From an uncultured Butyricicoccus sp. (lineage in GTDB: Bacteria; Bacillota; Clostridia; Oscillospirales; Butyricicoccaceae), in the NCBI GenBank assembly GCA_910584935.1, contig CAJUDU010000027.1, forward strand, positions 1 through 27,031: a stretch of 27,031 nt of DNA, written 5' to 3'. Of this stretch, positions 1-6,803 are shown piece after piece (the first letter of the stretch is position 1; every line of letters starts with the position of its first letter). Under the pieces are notes generated by a model. The model was not told the origin of the DNA, searched no databases, and worked only from the letters and a program-made list of their open reading frames with translations. A program made the position numbers and the translations under genes.

Positions 1-35
1 TGCCGGGCGGATTCGGGACTTTCACCCGTTAGAAC

Positions 36-54
36 GTGCGCTCGCCGGGCGCAC
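36..54. repeat. Short GC-rich hairpin at the left edge
   Basis: GTGCGC (36-41) and GCGCAC (49-54) form a 6-bp stem with a 7-nt loop. The stem and its AACGTGCGCT lead-in resemble the stem of the palindromic insertion at 5435-5510, but the 17-bp core of that family is absent, so it is not counted as a copy. Confidence 0.4.
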
Positions 55-60
55 TCAAAA

Positions 61-85
61 AAGGGCGGCTCACACCGAGCCGTCC
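61..85 (-). terminator. Intrinsic terminator of the resolvase gene
   Basis: A 9-bp stem (63-71 with 77-85, one G-U pair) and a 5-nt loop are followed on the minus strand by six U residues. The stem overlaps the resolvase stop codon, so the transcript ends immediately after the gene. Confidence 0.8.
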
Positions 86-684
86 TTTTCATATTCCTTC
101 ACAAGTTTATAAAATGTACTGCGTTTCATACCAAGTTCCTGCATGGCCTGCACGGCAGAAATACCGCCATTTTTCCAAGCCACATAAATGCGTGCCCAAT
201 CGCTTGGGAATCCGGCTGCTGGTCTGCCAAGTTTTTTGCCGCGTGCTTTTGCCGCCGCGATGCCTTCGGCCTGCCGCTGGCGGATGGTATGCCGTTCCTG
301 CTCCGCAATAGTGGTCATCACCTCAATCAGCAGCGAGTTAATCATATCGATAACCCATTTATTTTCTTCCGGCGCATCCATCATGGTTGTAGGCAAATCC
401 AGCACCACCAGCCGCACGCCCAATTTTTTCAGCGTCTGCATTTCTTCCAACACCTGCGCCTTATTACGTCCCAGCCGATCCAGTGACGCGATATATAATG
501 TATCACCATCCCGAAGCAGTTGCCCGCGCAGCATCTGCCAACCCTGGCGGTCAAAGTCCTTACCGCTTTCTTTGTCGGTGATAATATCGCGGTCACTTAC
601 AACATACTGCCGCAGCGCGTCAATCTGCCGGTCTAAGTTTTGTTCTTTGCTGCTGACACGGGCATATCCATATTTTTTCTGCAC
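70..684 (-). CDS. Serine recombinase (resolvase/invertase family)
   Basis: Small serine recombinase of 204 aa, the usual size for Tn3-type resolvases and DNA invertases. The N-terminal catalytic domain has YGYARVSS with the nucleophile at Ser11 and Arg9, then ASLDRLGRN around residues 66-74. The linker contains GIAAAKARGKKLGRP, and the C-terminus is a Hin-like helix-turn-helix (ALQAMQELG-like turn, MKRSTFYKL). I chose the GTG start at 684, nine bases after AAAGGA; an upstream ATG at 801 would add an unrelated basic extension and lacks a ribosome binding site. It is followed by its own terminator and preceded by about 380 bp of inverted repeats. It could resolve multimers of a replicating form or invert DNA; its crossover site is not identified. 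Confidence 0.9.
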   Translation of the reverse strand: MQKKYGYARVSSKEQNLDRQIDALRQYVVSDRDIITDKESGKDFDRQGWQMLRGQLLRDGDTLYIASLDRLGRNKAQVLEEMQTLKKLGVRLVVLDLPTTMMDAPEENKWVIDMINSLLIEVMTTIAEQERHTIRQRQAEGIAAAKARGKKLGRPAAGFPSDWARIYVAWKNGGISAVQAMQELGMKRSTFYKLVKEYEKDGSV

Positions 685-778
685 AAATAAGCATCCTTTC
701 AGCAAAATTTTTCTTGCGCCAAAAATTTTTCCATTCGTTTCATATCCTAGATTTCCCTTTCTCCTGCCGTTACTTACG

Positions 779-964
779 AGAGGGGGAAAGGGACAAGCCA
801 ACCATCCGGCACCTTTTCCCTTTCCCCCTCTAACACCCCCATTCTCTTTTTCGCCGCCTTACAAAAGGAAGAATCATGAAATGAAGGGGGAGGGGAACAC
901 ATCATCAAGCGAGTTCCATTTTTCCCCTCCCCCTTTGAAACCCTCACCCCATTTTGGAACTCGC
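779..964. repeat. Cluster of overlapping inverted repeats upstream of the resolvase
   Basis: Three perfect inverted repeats are packed into 186 bp. Repeat 1: 15-bp arms 779-793 and 817-831 (AGAGGGGGAAAGGG type). Repeat 2: 14-bp arms 884-897 and 922-935 (AAGGGGGAGGGGAA type). Repeat 3: 10-bp arms 909-918 and 955-964 (GCGAGTTCCA). The right arm of repeat 2 lies in the loop of repeat 3 and the left arm of repeat 3 in the loop of repeat 2, so those two can form a pseudoknot or alternative structures. No gene is seen here. Possible roles are a recombination site, a replication origin for the HUH Rep, or transcript control of the resolvase. Confidence 0.65.
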
Positions 965-987
965 ATAATCATAAAAAAATTTTTTAT

Positions 988-1037
988 ATAAAAAACGGGG
1001 GCTTATTTTAAGCGCGCAAAGGAAAGGCGCGCCCCCG
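988..1037 (-). terminator. Intrinsic terminator on the minus strand after the sigma-like gene
   Basis: CGGGGGC (996-1002) pairs with GCCCCCG (1031-1037); an inner GCGCGC pair (1012-1017 and 1027-1032) offers an alternative stem. On the minus strand the outer stem is followed by six U residues and an A/U-rich tail. It would end transcription after the gene at 1185-1490, so the resolvase probably has its own promoter. Confidence 0.65.
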
Positions 1038-1065
1038 CCGTTTCCTTTATCTACAAAAATGTATC

Positions 1066-1178
1066 TGTAAAGGTGTCCTTACATTCACGGACATCCATAA
1101 ATTCAAAACGGACTTTTACGGACAGCCTACATATAAAAATTGGGCGTCAAAACCACTGTCCATAAAGGTGTACCTTTA
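1066..1178. repeat. Repeated short motifs with two imperfect palindromes
   Basis: TGTAAAGG-TGT-CCTTACA-like palindrome at 1066-1083 and TAAAGGT-GT-ACCTTTA at 1163-1178, with GGACAtCC/GGACAgCC/GTCCATAAAGG words between them (near 1089, 1119 and 1158). The words recur in both orientations, as protein-binding sites or iterons would. No gene is present. Target protein and role are unknown. Confidence 0.4.
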
Positions 1179-1184
1179 CAAACA

Positions 1185-1490
1185 CTATTTTCTGGATAAA
1201 TATCGATCACATATTTTTCTAGGCGTATCCGGGCTGGTGTAACCCATCCGAACCGCAACCGCGCACCAACTCAGCCCATCCAGATAACGCAAGGAAAAAG
1301 CCCTTCTTGCTGCCGCATCAGGGATATTATGTATCCATCCACGGATATCTTTTATTTTTTCCGCATTTTTCCTTGCCGTATCGCCATCCTCATCAAACAG
1401 CGACCATGCGCCATAAATTTCCTTGCGGTGTTCTTCCTCATGGATTTCCGCCAGCAAATGGGTTATCTGTTTCAGGGTATCGCGGTTCAC
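1185..1490 (-). CDS. Phage-type sigma-70 region 4-like regulator (ArpU/RinA-like)
   Basis: Protein of 101 aa. The C-terminal half (IPDAAARRAFSLRYLDGLSW then MGYTSPDTPRKICDRYL) matches the region-4 helix-turn-helix of small phage proteins that sit at the end of early operons in Bacillota prophages and are thought to activate late genes. The N-terminal half is helical and charged. The start is GTG at 1490, eight bases after AAAGGAG. It is followed by a terminator near 990 and preceded by a 9-bp A/T palindrome. Family knowledge predicts late genes nearby; none is visible, only the resolvase further left. Confidence 0.75.
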   Translation of the reverse strand: MNRDTLKQITHLLAEIHEEEHRKEIYGAWSLFDEDGDTARKNAEKIKDIRGWIHNIPDAAARRAFSLRYLDGLSWCAVAVRMGYTSPDTPRKICDRYLSRK

Positions 1491-1509
1491 GTGCTATGCT
1501 CCTTTCATA

Positions 1510-1540
1510 ATATAATATCGTTTCAAAAACTATATTATAT
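1510..1540. promoter_or_regulatory. A/T-rich inverted repeat before the sigma-like gene
   Basis: ATATAATAT (1510-1518) and ATATTATAT (1532-1540) form a perfect 9-bp inverted repeat with a 13-bp spacer, directly upstream of the ribosome binding site of the gene starting at 1490. It may be an operator or overlap a promoter; I could not place a convincing -35/-10 pair. Confidence 0.35.
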
Positions 1541-1625
1541 CGTATGGACTAATCCAAAGCGCCATGCTGAAAACTTAGACAGGATTTCCAGCTAGAAAGC
1601 GGCGCTGCCCCGCTTTTCGTATCTG

Positions 1626-2435
1626 TCAATTTCTCCTTTTCTGCCGTGCATATCTTTTCCAGTTTTGTGCTTCTTCCCACCTGCGGCGGTCTAACTTTGC
1701 CTTTGCCCAGTATCTATCAAATGCTTCCAAATCCACAATTCTCCCAACAATAATGGTATATCTGCCATAAGGGTTACTCCCATTCATATCCATGCGGATC
1801 ACTTCAACGCCTGGCGGCACTTCCCCGGCTTCGGCTTCGCGTATCCTCCGCCGCAATGGCTCCTCTGGACGTTTCAAATTGCGGCTTGTCCGGAAAGCGC
1901 GTTCATTTTTTTCTTTCCGTTCCTTGAGCAAATACCGGCAGGTATCCTCGAATCCGCCGAACGCGTCCCGCAGCGTCCTAACATCCACGCCGCCAGCATC
2001 CCAGCATTTTTGAATCATTTCCCGCATTCTTTGCCCTGTTCCGGTGCAAACCAAATGATAATGCACGCGCACAGCTTGTCCCTCCCGGTTATGTGTTTCC
2101 CGCACAATAATATACTTATATTCCCGCCCTTTCTTCTTAAAATAGGCTTTCATGCGCCGGTGAAAGCGCGCAACAGCATTTTTTTCGGTTTTGCTGTCCG
2201 GCGGCTCATCCCGGAAGGAAAGTTCAACAAACAGATCCCGTCCCGCCTTAAAATTCACCTCAAAAAGCTGAACAAGATGATATTGCCTTTCCACGGCATT
2301 AATTTTCCGTTTGGCTTCGCTTTGTGCTTTTTGCCGCTGCTGGCGCTCTGCCGGGCGCATTCCGGGCAGCATTCCGGCGCTATATGTTGCCTGTATGTAA
2401 AGCCGTCCGGCTCTGATTTCTTTTTTCGCTTGCAT
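1626..2435 (-). CDS. HUH-type (rolling-circle) replication initiation protein
   Basis: Protein of 269 aa. The three hallmarks of HUH Rep proteins appear in order: a strand motif FVELSFRDEPPD at 69-80, the metal-binding HYH at 125-127 inside VRVHYHLVC, and a tyrosine motif CRYLLKERKE at 166-175 with Tyr168 as candidate nucleophile. RTSRNLKRP after it is common in gut-phage and plasmid Reps of this group. The protein would nick one strand at an origin and join covalently to the 5' end. ATG at 2435 follows TAAGGA by nine bases. It lies at the distal end of the early operon. A relaxase is a less likely alternative, because no mobilisation partner is seen. Confidence 0.75.
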   Translation of the reverse strand: MQAKKEIRAGRLYIQATYSAGMLPGMRPAERQQRQKAQSEAKRKINAVERQYHLVQLFEVNFKAGRDLFVELSFRDEPPDSKTEKNAVARFHRRMKAYFKKKGREYKYIIVRETHNREGQAVRVHYHLVCTGTGQRMREMIQKCWDAGGVDVRTLRDAFGGFEDTCRYLLKERKEKNERAFRTSRNLKRPEEPLRRRIREAEAGEVPPGVEVIRMDMNGSNPYGRYTIIVGRIVDLEAFDRYWAKAKLDRRRWEEAQNWKRYARQKRRN

Positions 2436-2463
2436 AAGTAATAGTCCTTAACAATAATTTCAC

Positions 2464-2667
2464 TTATTTTTTTTCGGGAGGGGGATTGCCCCTCCCGTTT
2501 TTTTCACCCCGTGTACATTTTTCCGGCGGACAGCCGCGCAGATGCCCGGTATCATATAGGTAATGGCACGCAAACTGGGCTTCCGCAATTGTTTTGCCGC
2601 GCATTCCAAGTGTGCGCCAGTATTTACAGCCTTTGCAGTGCTGTATATTCTGCTTTTTACTCTGCAC
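2464..2667 (-). CDS. Small cysteine-rich (zinc-binding) phage protein
   Basis: Protein of 67 aa with CKGCKYW at 12-18 and then a C-HYLYDTGHLRGCPPEKC segment, a layout seen in many small uncharacterised proteins of Clostridia prophages. The cysteines and histidine could hold one zinc ion. The GTG start overlaps the stop of the upstream gene (2657) by 11 bases, which implies translational coupling. The function is unknown. Confidence 0.65.
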   Translation of the reverse strand: MQSKKQNIQHCKGCKYWRTLGMRGKTIAEAQFACHYLYDTGHLRGCPPEKCTRGEKNGRGNPPPEKK

Positions 2668-2938
2668 TTTCCATCAGTTCCTTCGCTTCTTGTTCCATTT
2701 CATATTCTGCCGCATTCTGCACCATGTCTTCCATGTCCATCAAAATACAATATTGATCCAGCATATTATAAACACTGGCAACTGCATTTGTTGCTTCAAG
2801 CTGTGTAGGTTTGCCGCCAAGCTCCTCAGCAAGAACCTTCACCAGTTCGCCAAGTTTCTCAAGGGTTTTTAACGTTTGGACTTCTGTTCCGTAATATTCC
2901 GCCACCATCACAAGATTATCATAATGTTTGTTATTCAT
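2657..2938 (-). CDS. Small phage protein, possible degenerate MazG-like fold
   Basis: Protein of 93 aa from ATG at 2938, eight bases after AAGGGAG; the longer reading frame from 2974 starts inside the preceding gene. LEKLGELVKVLAEEL (26-40) and AVASVYNMLDQY (52-63) resemble the two helices of MazG-type nucleotide pyrophosphohydrolases, but only part of the EExxE and ExxD metal ligands is present. It is therefore either an inactive relative or a chance helical similarity. The start overlaps the end of the DUF3102 gene by eight bases. Confidence 0.6.
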   Translation of the reverse strand: MNNKHYDNLVMVAEYYGTEVQTLKTLEKLGELVKVLAEELGGKPTQLEATNAVASVYNMLDQYCILMDMEDMVQNAAEYEMEQEAKELMESAE

Positions 2939-3848
2939 CGTATTTACTCCCTTCACTTGCAAAGAATTTACCAATCACGCCGCAAAATTTTGCGCCTGTT
3001 TCGGGCTGTTCTTCTCGTAATTTACCCGCCGCGTCGCTCAAGCGGTCTGACAAACTGCGAATCTCCTGAAATAAAAAATTCACCTGGTGCACCGCCGGAT
3101 TCTTTGCCTTTTCCAGTGCGGCGCTGGCCTGTTCGGCGCGTTCCTGCGCCTGGCGAATGAGTTCTTCATTTTCCTTTTGCACCTGCTGGCGTGCCTGTTC
3201 TAGTAGTTCTTCATCTGGCACAACCCTGCTTTCTGCCTCAACCGGCTTTTCTTTCAGTTTCTGCATGAGTTCCGCAACCTGTCCATCTAATTCTTTGGCG
3301 CGGGCTTCAGCGGCTTCGCGGGCAGCGGCTTCATCCGCAGCGGCGGCTTCGGCGTCCTCTGCTTTTTTCTCCGCCGCTTCCATTGCTTCGGCGGCTTCTT
3401 CCGCTTTTTCCTCGGCGTGTTTTTTGGCTTCCTCAGCGGCTTTGTAGTCCTCCACCAGTTTTTTAATTTCCCTGCTACTCATATCGGACAAATCAGGGTT
3501 TTGCTCTGCAATTTCGCGGCGGTTTTCCTCCGGAAGCCCAAGCAGGGGCACAAGCTGGCTATAACCCAAATCGCCAAACAAATCGGCGCTGCTCATGCCG
3601 TCCAGCGCAATTTGTCCATCCCCAAATTCACGTGCAATACGCATATAATTTTGTGCGGTGCTGGGCTTAAAGCCAAGCACATCCTGCAAATATTGTAACC
3701 ATTCGCCCTGCGGCACCATTTCTTTTGCTTCTTCCAGCCGCCGCCCAATTTCAATAATTCCATTTTTTATTGTGCGTGCGGTTTCATTTCGTATCACAAT
3801 AATTTCAGCGGTCACAGTATCAATGGTGCGTGTTTTACTAAGCTGCAT
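2931..3848 (-). CDS. DUF3102 domain protein with long coiled coil
   Basis: Protein of 305 aa. The N-terminal ~120 residues match DUF3102 (IVIRNETARTIKNGIIEIGR, then EWLQYLQDVLGFKPSTAQNYM), a DNA-associated domain with a helix-turn-helix-like SxxTAQNYMR turn, found in phages and integrative elements of Bacillota. Residues ~130-260 are almost pure Ala/Glu/Lys heptads, a long coiled coil. The C-terminus (NFLFQEIRSLSDRL to the end) is a short globular tail. ATG at 3848 follows AAGGAG. It lies between PcfJ-like and MazG-like genes, so a role in replication or partition of the element is plausible but not shown. Confidence 0.85.
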   Translation of the reverse strand: MQLSKTRTIDTVTAEIIVIRNETARTIKNGIIEIGRRLEEAKEMVPQGEWLQYLQDVLGFKPSTAQNYMRIAREFGDGQIALDGMSSADLFGDLGYSQLVPLLGLPEENRREIAEQNPDLSDMSSREIKKLVEDYKAAEEAKKHAEEKAEEAAEAMEAAEKKAEDAEAAAADEAAAREAAEARAKELDGQVAELMQKLKEKPVEAESRVVPDEELLEQARQQVQKENEELIRQAQERAEQASAALEKAKNPAVHQVNFLFQEIRSLSDRLSDAAGKLREEQPETGAKFCGVIGKFFASEGSKYDE

Positions 3849-3860
3849 TTTTTACGCTCC

Positions 3861-5351
3861 TTACATTCTTTCAAGCCAAAGTTTTATAAATTCCTGTGCA
3901 TCCTCCGGTGCATCCCGGTTAAACGCGCTCCGGCACTGCACCACAGTTTTTGTTTTCACATCAAATTCCACGGTGCAGAATGGTTTTTGCGGCTCCGACT
4001 GCCTGCGCAGCACAAAAATTGCGGTCTTGCCGCCTGCGTGCCGGTCTGCGTAACCGGCAACGCAGTTATGCTGCAGTTCTCCCTCGCGAATGATTTCGGT
4101 TTGGCTGTCAATGGGACGGATAATCAATCCATTTCTGCGCCATTTATATTGTTTCAGCAGCCGCCGCCGTACCCGGAAGCGCATATTTTTCTCACTATCC
4201 GCAATATGTTTTATCCGTGCGGACAGCCGTGTATGGGCTTCCTGCAAGTCATCCGGCAGCGGATCCCCGCCGCCGACCTGCTGCAGCTGATTTAAGTAAT
4301 CCGCATAATCCGTCAGCAGATGATTTAGGGAAATCCCACTTTTCTTTTTCTGGCGCGCAAAATATTTCTTCATCTTTTGCGGCTCCCGCATACACACTTC
4401 CCGAATTTCCCCTCGCGCCACACATACAGCATCTGCAAATTCAAAATCCTCATGACAAGGTTTCAGCGCGCCTTTTTGCCGTAACTCCCGGTATGTATCC
4501 AGCGTCCGAAAGCTCCAGGCTGTATCACGCAGGATTTTGATATCCGCTTTTTCCAGTCCTTTTAATAGTTTTACGGGGCTTTTCGCATTCAGGTTCACGG
4601 CGCGCCGGAAACCGCTTTTATCCCGTTCCCGCATGGTAAACAAACAGCCTAATCCCATTTTCCAAACGAATTCGCAAACAGGATATTTCACATACAGCGC
4701 GGCGTATTCCAACGGGTCACACACCGCTTTAATTGCTTCATCCAGCTGACTGTATTCCAAACAACTGCCGTCTATTGTTTCGTAATCAATGCTGCCGATA
4801 AAATTTTCATACGCATAACCGTAACAATTTGTCTGCCAAAGCGTCATCCTAACATTTTTGCGCTGTTCCCATGGGCTTTGCACCATCCCGCCGTTCTCAT
4901 CAACAGTCCATCCCTTCTGCGTCCAGCGCACCGCTTTGCCATCCATATAACAAATGCGCTGATACTCGAAAAACTCAAATTCACCGTCACGGTTTCGGCT
5001 GACCCGGAAGCTTCTCGCCCAAACTGCGCGCCATTCCCCGCGCTGAAAAAACTGATAACTAAACTTCTGCTTACCCAGTTCTTTTCTGCTCCGCCATCTC
5101 CGCGGCTTCACGGTTTCACCACACATGGGGCAAACCGTGATATCCTTTGCTTTCGGTTCCCACTCTTTATCAATCAGCGCATCACCGCCGCAGCGGCTGC
5201 AATACACCCGCCAGCAGTCCGCATCTTTCAAAAAGCCGCTGCCATCTGCAATGTCACTTTTATAAAACAAAAACTCCGGCAGCGTAATTTCATCGCGTAT
5301 CTTTTCGGTTAATTCACTAAATCTAATTTCAGGGCAATCATAAACATCCAT
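3861..5351 (-). CDS. PcfJ-like protein
   Basis: Protein of 496 aa. The N-terminus carries a zinc ribbon (cysteines at about 51, 54, 74 and 77). The C-terminal domain has the PcfJ signature: LIIRPIDSQTEIIREGELQH around 408-428, then QHNCV at about 427, AIFVLRR, PFCTVEFD, VQCRSAFNRDAPE and a final WL. PcfJ was named in the pCF10 conjugative plasmid and is widespread in phages and integrative elements; its biochemical role is unknown. The ATG at 5351 overlaps the stop of the PcfK-like gene (TGATG); a GTG one codon upstream is an alternative. The pcfK-pcfJ pairing supports both calls. Confidence 0.85.
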   Translation of the reverse strand: MDVYDCPEIRFSELTEKIRDEITLPEFLFYKSDIADGSGFLKDADCWRVYCSRCGGDALIDKEWEPKAKDITVCPMCGETVKPRRWRSRKELGKQKFSYQFFQRGEWRAVWARSFRVSRNRDGEFEFFEYQRICYMDGKAVRWTQKGWTVDENGGMVQSPWEQRKNVRMTLWQTNCYGYAYENFIGSIDYETIDGSCLEYSQLDEAIKAVCDPLEYAALYVKYPVCEFVWKMGLGCLFTMRERDKSGFRRAVNLNAKSPVKLLKGLEKADIKILRDTAWSFRTLDTYRELRQKGALKPCHEDFEFADAVCVARGEIREVCMREPQKMKKYFARQKKKSGISLNHLLTDYADYLNQLQQVGGGDPLPDDLQEAHTRLSARIKHIADSEKNMRFRVRRRLLKQYKWRRNGLIIRPIDSQTEIIREGELQHNCVAGYADRHAGGKTAIFVLRRQSEPQKPFCTVEFDVKTKTVVQCRSAFNRDAPEDAQEFIKLWLERM

Positions 5352-5782
5352 CACAGCAGCCCCAACAAATCAAAATCATCGTCAGAACCGTGCCCAACCG
5401 CTTGGGATTTTGCCGGATTTGCCAGGGCGGGTTTTACCCACTCCGGCAGCAACGTGCGCTTTGCGCACATTGTGTCCCTGTCGGCTCCCGCCGTCGTTAT
5501 CCACTCCGGCGAAATCTTATAAAACTCCATCACCACTTTAATGACTTCATTATCTGGGTCAATGCCCAACACAGGGCAGGCCCAGCTGCCCCCTTGCTTA
5601 TGTTTTTCGGCATACTTCCGCAACGCGTCATAACACGCCGCAAGGCTCATATTTTTATTATCAAGGTCTTGTTCCACCAGCGGCAGAATCCGCGCATCCA
5701 GCGCGGCAAGCTCCTGTATTAGCAGACCAATTGCCTTTGCGCCATGGTCATTTTCCTGATTTATCGCGTCATTCAGTTTCAT
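5351..5782 (-). CDS. PcfK-like protein carrying a 21-codon palindromic insertion
   Basis: Protein of 143 aa from ATG at 5782, eight bases after AAAGGGA. ACYDALRKYAEK (49-60) and VIKVVMEFYKI (80-90) resemble the conserved helices of PcfK, and the tail DDDFDLLGLL is typical of this group. PcfK-like genes usually precede pcfJ, as here. The segment from PEWI (92-95) to PEWV (113-116) is duplicated at its ends and separated by exactly 21 codons; the intervening residues (TTAGADRDTMCAKRTLL) come from the repeat at 5435-5510, not from the ancestral gene. Confidence 0.7.
   Translation of the reverse strand: MKLNDAINQENDHGAKAIGLLIQELAALDARILPLVEQDLDNKNMSLAACYDALRKYAEKHKQGGSWACPVLGIDPDNEVIKVVMEFYKISPEWITTAGADRDTMCAKRTLLPEWVKPALANPAKSQAVGHGSDDDFDLLGLL
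5435..5510 (-). repeat. Palindromic insertion copy 1, in frame inside the PcfK-like gene
   Basis: A 50-bp insert (5448-5497) lies between two near-identical 13-bp direct repeats (TAYCCACTCCGGC, 5435-5447 and 5498-5510, 12 of 13 identical). The insert holds a GTGCGC-TTT-GCGCAC hairpin and then the core CCCTGTCGGCTCCCGCC. The period of 63 bp equals 21 codons, so the reading frame of the host gene is kept. Confidence 0.75.
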
Positions 5783-6074
5783 TTTCTTTATCCCTTTCCT
5801 GCAAGCATTCTGCCCAACGCATAGTTTTGCTGACAGCGATATCAAATACTTCCTGGAATTCCTCATGGCTTAGCAGTATCTGCGCACAACACAGCGCATC
5901 ACCGCATTCCTTCCATATCACATAGCGTACTGTTGTCGGGATATCCCCAGCAATCACACGGCGCAATTTCAGCGCCGCTTTTGCCAGTTCGGCGCATTTT
6001 TCAGCAAATTGCGCAAGCCGTTCTGTTTCCGGCAGCTTGTCCTTAATAATATCGCGTGCTTCTTTCAGGTTCAT
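5769..6074 (-). CDS. MazG-like phage protein
   Basis: Protein of 101 aa from ATG at 6074, after AAAGGA. LAQFAEKCAELAKAALKLRR (20-39) is a close match to the first helix of phage MazG-like nucleotide pyrophosphohydrolases, where EECAEL is usual, and VIWKECGDALCC (52-63) matches the second helix, where EEIADV is usual. Glu25, Glu29, Glu56 and Asp59 are kept, but the second Glu of the EExxE motif is Lys26, so activity is uncertain. Family members hydrolyse (d)NTPs to monophosphates or degrade (p)ppGpp. The end overlaps the PcfK-like start by 14 bases. Confidence 0.7.
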   Translation of the reverse strand: MNLKEARDIIKDKLPETERLAQFAEKCAELAKAALKLRRVIAGDIPTTVRYVIWKECGDALCCAQILLSHEEFQEVFDIAVSKTMRWAECLQERDKENETE

Positions 6075-6324
6075 TTTGCATTTTCCTTTCGTTTTCAATT
6101 TGATTTTCGATTTCCGCGCAACATTTTAGTGCATCTTCCGGGTTATCATATTCCCGGCTGACCGGATACCACGGTACGCCGTCACACTTTGCGCCCTCAA
6201 CGATATAGCGCACATCACCAAAAATCGTTTTGTACGCTCTAACCTGCACATGGTCAATTTTAACGGTTTCCGGGCTGGTCACTGTGCTGACAGTTTTCAT
6301 TTCCAGCCCATGAAAAATTCTCAT
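6043..6324 (-). CDS. Hypothetical small phage protein
   Basis: Protein of 93 aa, not recognised. GDVRYIVEGAKCDGVPWYPV and YDNPEDALKCCAEIENQI read like a small alpha/beta domain. The ATG at 6324 overlaps the stop of the previous gene (ATGA) and the end overlaps the MazG-like start by 32 bases, typical of a dense phage early operon. Confidence 0.6.
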   Translation of the reverse strand: MRIFHGLEMKTVSTVTSPETVKIDHVQVRAYKTIFGDVRYIVEGAKCDGVPWYPVSREYDNPEDALKCCAEIENQIENERKMQNEPERSTRYY

Positions 6325-6566
6325 AGCTTGTCCTCTTGCCGTTTCCGCCTTGCGGCGAGCACCTGTGCAAGGCGTTCTTCGGCAACGCTTCGCCTGCGGC
6401 TCGCATTGTGTCCCTGTCGGCTCCCGCCGTCGCTGTCCGCTCCGGCGGCAACCTGTTTATTGGTTTTCGGCAGTCGGCTTCTTGCACAATTTTCAATGCG
6501 CACTTTGCCAACCTGTTTTTTATGCCATGCTTTAAGCCGCTGTTCGGCGGCATATGTTCCTTTCAT
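6321..6566 (-). CDS. Hypothetical small basic protein with a palindromic insertion
   Basis: Protein of 81 aa. ATG at 6566 follows AAGAAGGG, and its TGA overlaps the next ATG, which supports this frame over the competing 97-aa frame on the same strand. Residues about 38-60 (AAGADSDGG...RRRSVAEE) are encoded by the repeat at 6375-6452. Removing the 22-codon unit leaves a short Lys/Arg-rich helical protein ending RLAQVLAARRKRQEDKL. The function is unknown. Confidence 0.5.
   Translation of the reverse strand: MKGTYAAEQRLKAWHKKQVGKVRIENCARSRLPKTNKQVAAGADSDGGSRQGHNASRRRSVAEERLAQVLAARRKRQEDKL
6375..6452 (-). repeat. Palindromic insertion copy 2
   Basis: It shares with copy 1 the run GCATTGTG-like lead-in and the core CCCTGTCGGCTCCCGCC (6412-6428), in the same orientation. 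Direct repeats CGGCAAC lie at 6380-6386 and 6446-6452, 66 bp (22 codons) apart, with 9 of 12 matches when extended leftwards. The stem is diverged (GCTTCGCCTGCGGCTCGC region). This copy is older or less clean than copies 1 and 3. Confidence 0.6.
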
Positions 6567-6581
6567 TCAGCGCATCCCTTC

Positions 6582-6803
6582 TTAAAGTTTCTTTTTATTC
6601 AATGTTTTGAGACAATGCCAGCGAACCAGCCACCAATTATGTATGGTAATCAGCAATTTGCCGCTAACATACATCATACCGCCGCCGATCACAGCAAGCG
6701 GATAACTGCGGCAAAGCCCGACAAGGGCCAGCGCAGCGAGTGCCGCCCCTGCAATCATCAGCCAGCGGCAGCCGATGATGTGTTTTTTGATTCTTTTTTT
6801 CAT
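6582..6803 (-). CDS. Small membrane protein
   Basis: Protein of 73 aa with a basic start (MKKRIKKHIIG) and two hydrophobic segments, about 14-29 and 34-53, ending in a Lys-rich tail. ATG at 6803 follows AGAGAGGA. Not recognised. Small membrane proteins of this kind are common in prophage early operons, and no specific function can be assigned. Confidence 0.6.
   Translation of the reverse strand: MKKRIKKHIIGCRWLMIAGAALAALALVGLCRSYPLAVIGGGMMYVSGKLLITIHNWWLVRWHCLKTLNKKKL

Noticed and set aside
36..54. Fourth copy of the palindromic insertion family
   Set aside because: Only the GTGCGC/GCGCAC stem is shared; the 17-bp core and flanking duplication are missing.
188..991. Long plus-strand open frame over the resolvase
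   Set aside because: It is the antisense shadow of the serine recombinase, has Ser/Pro-rich low-complexity translation and no ribosome binding site.
3157..3447. Ser/Ala-rich plus-strand frame
   Set aside because: It is the complement of the Ala/Glu coiled coil of the DUF3102 protein.
6260..6553. 97-codon frame overlapping the 81-codon gene on the same strand
   Set aside because: The 81-codon frame has a ribosome binding site and an ATGA overlap with the next gene; the 97-codon frame runs into the middle of that gene.
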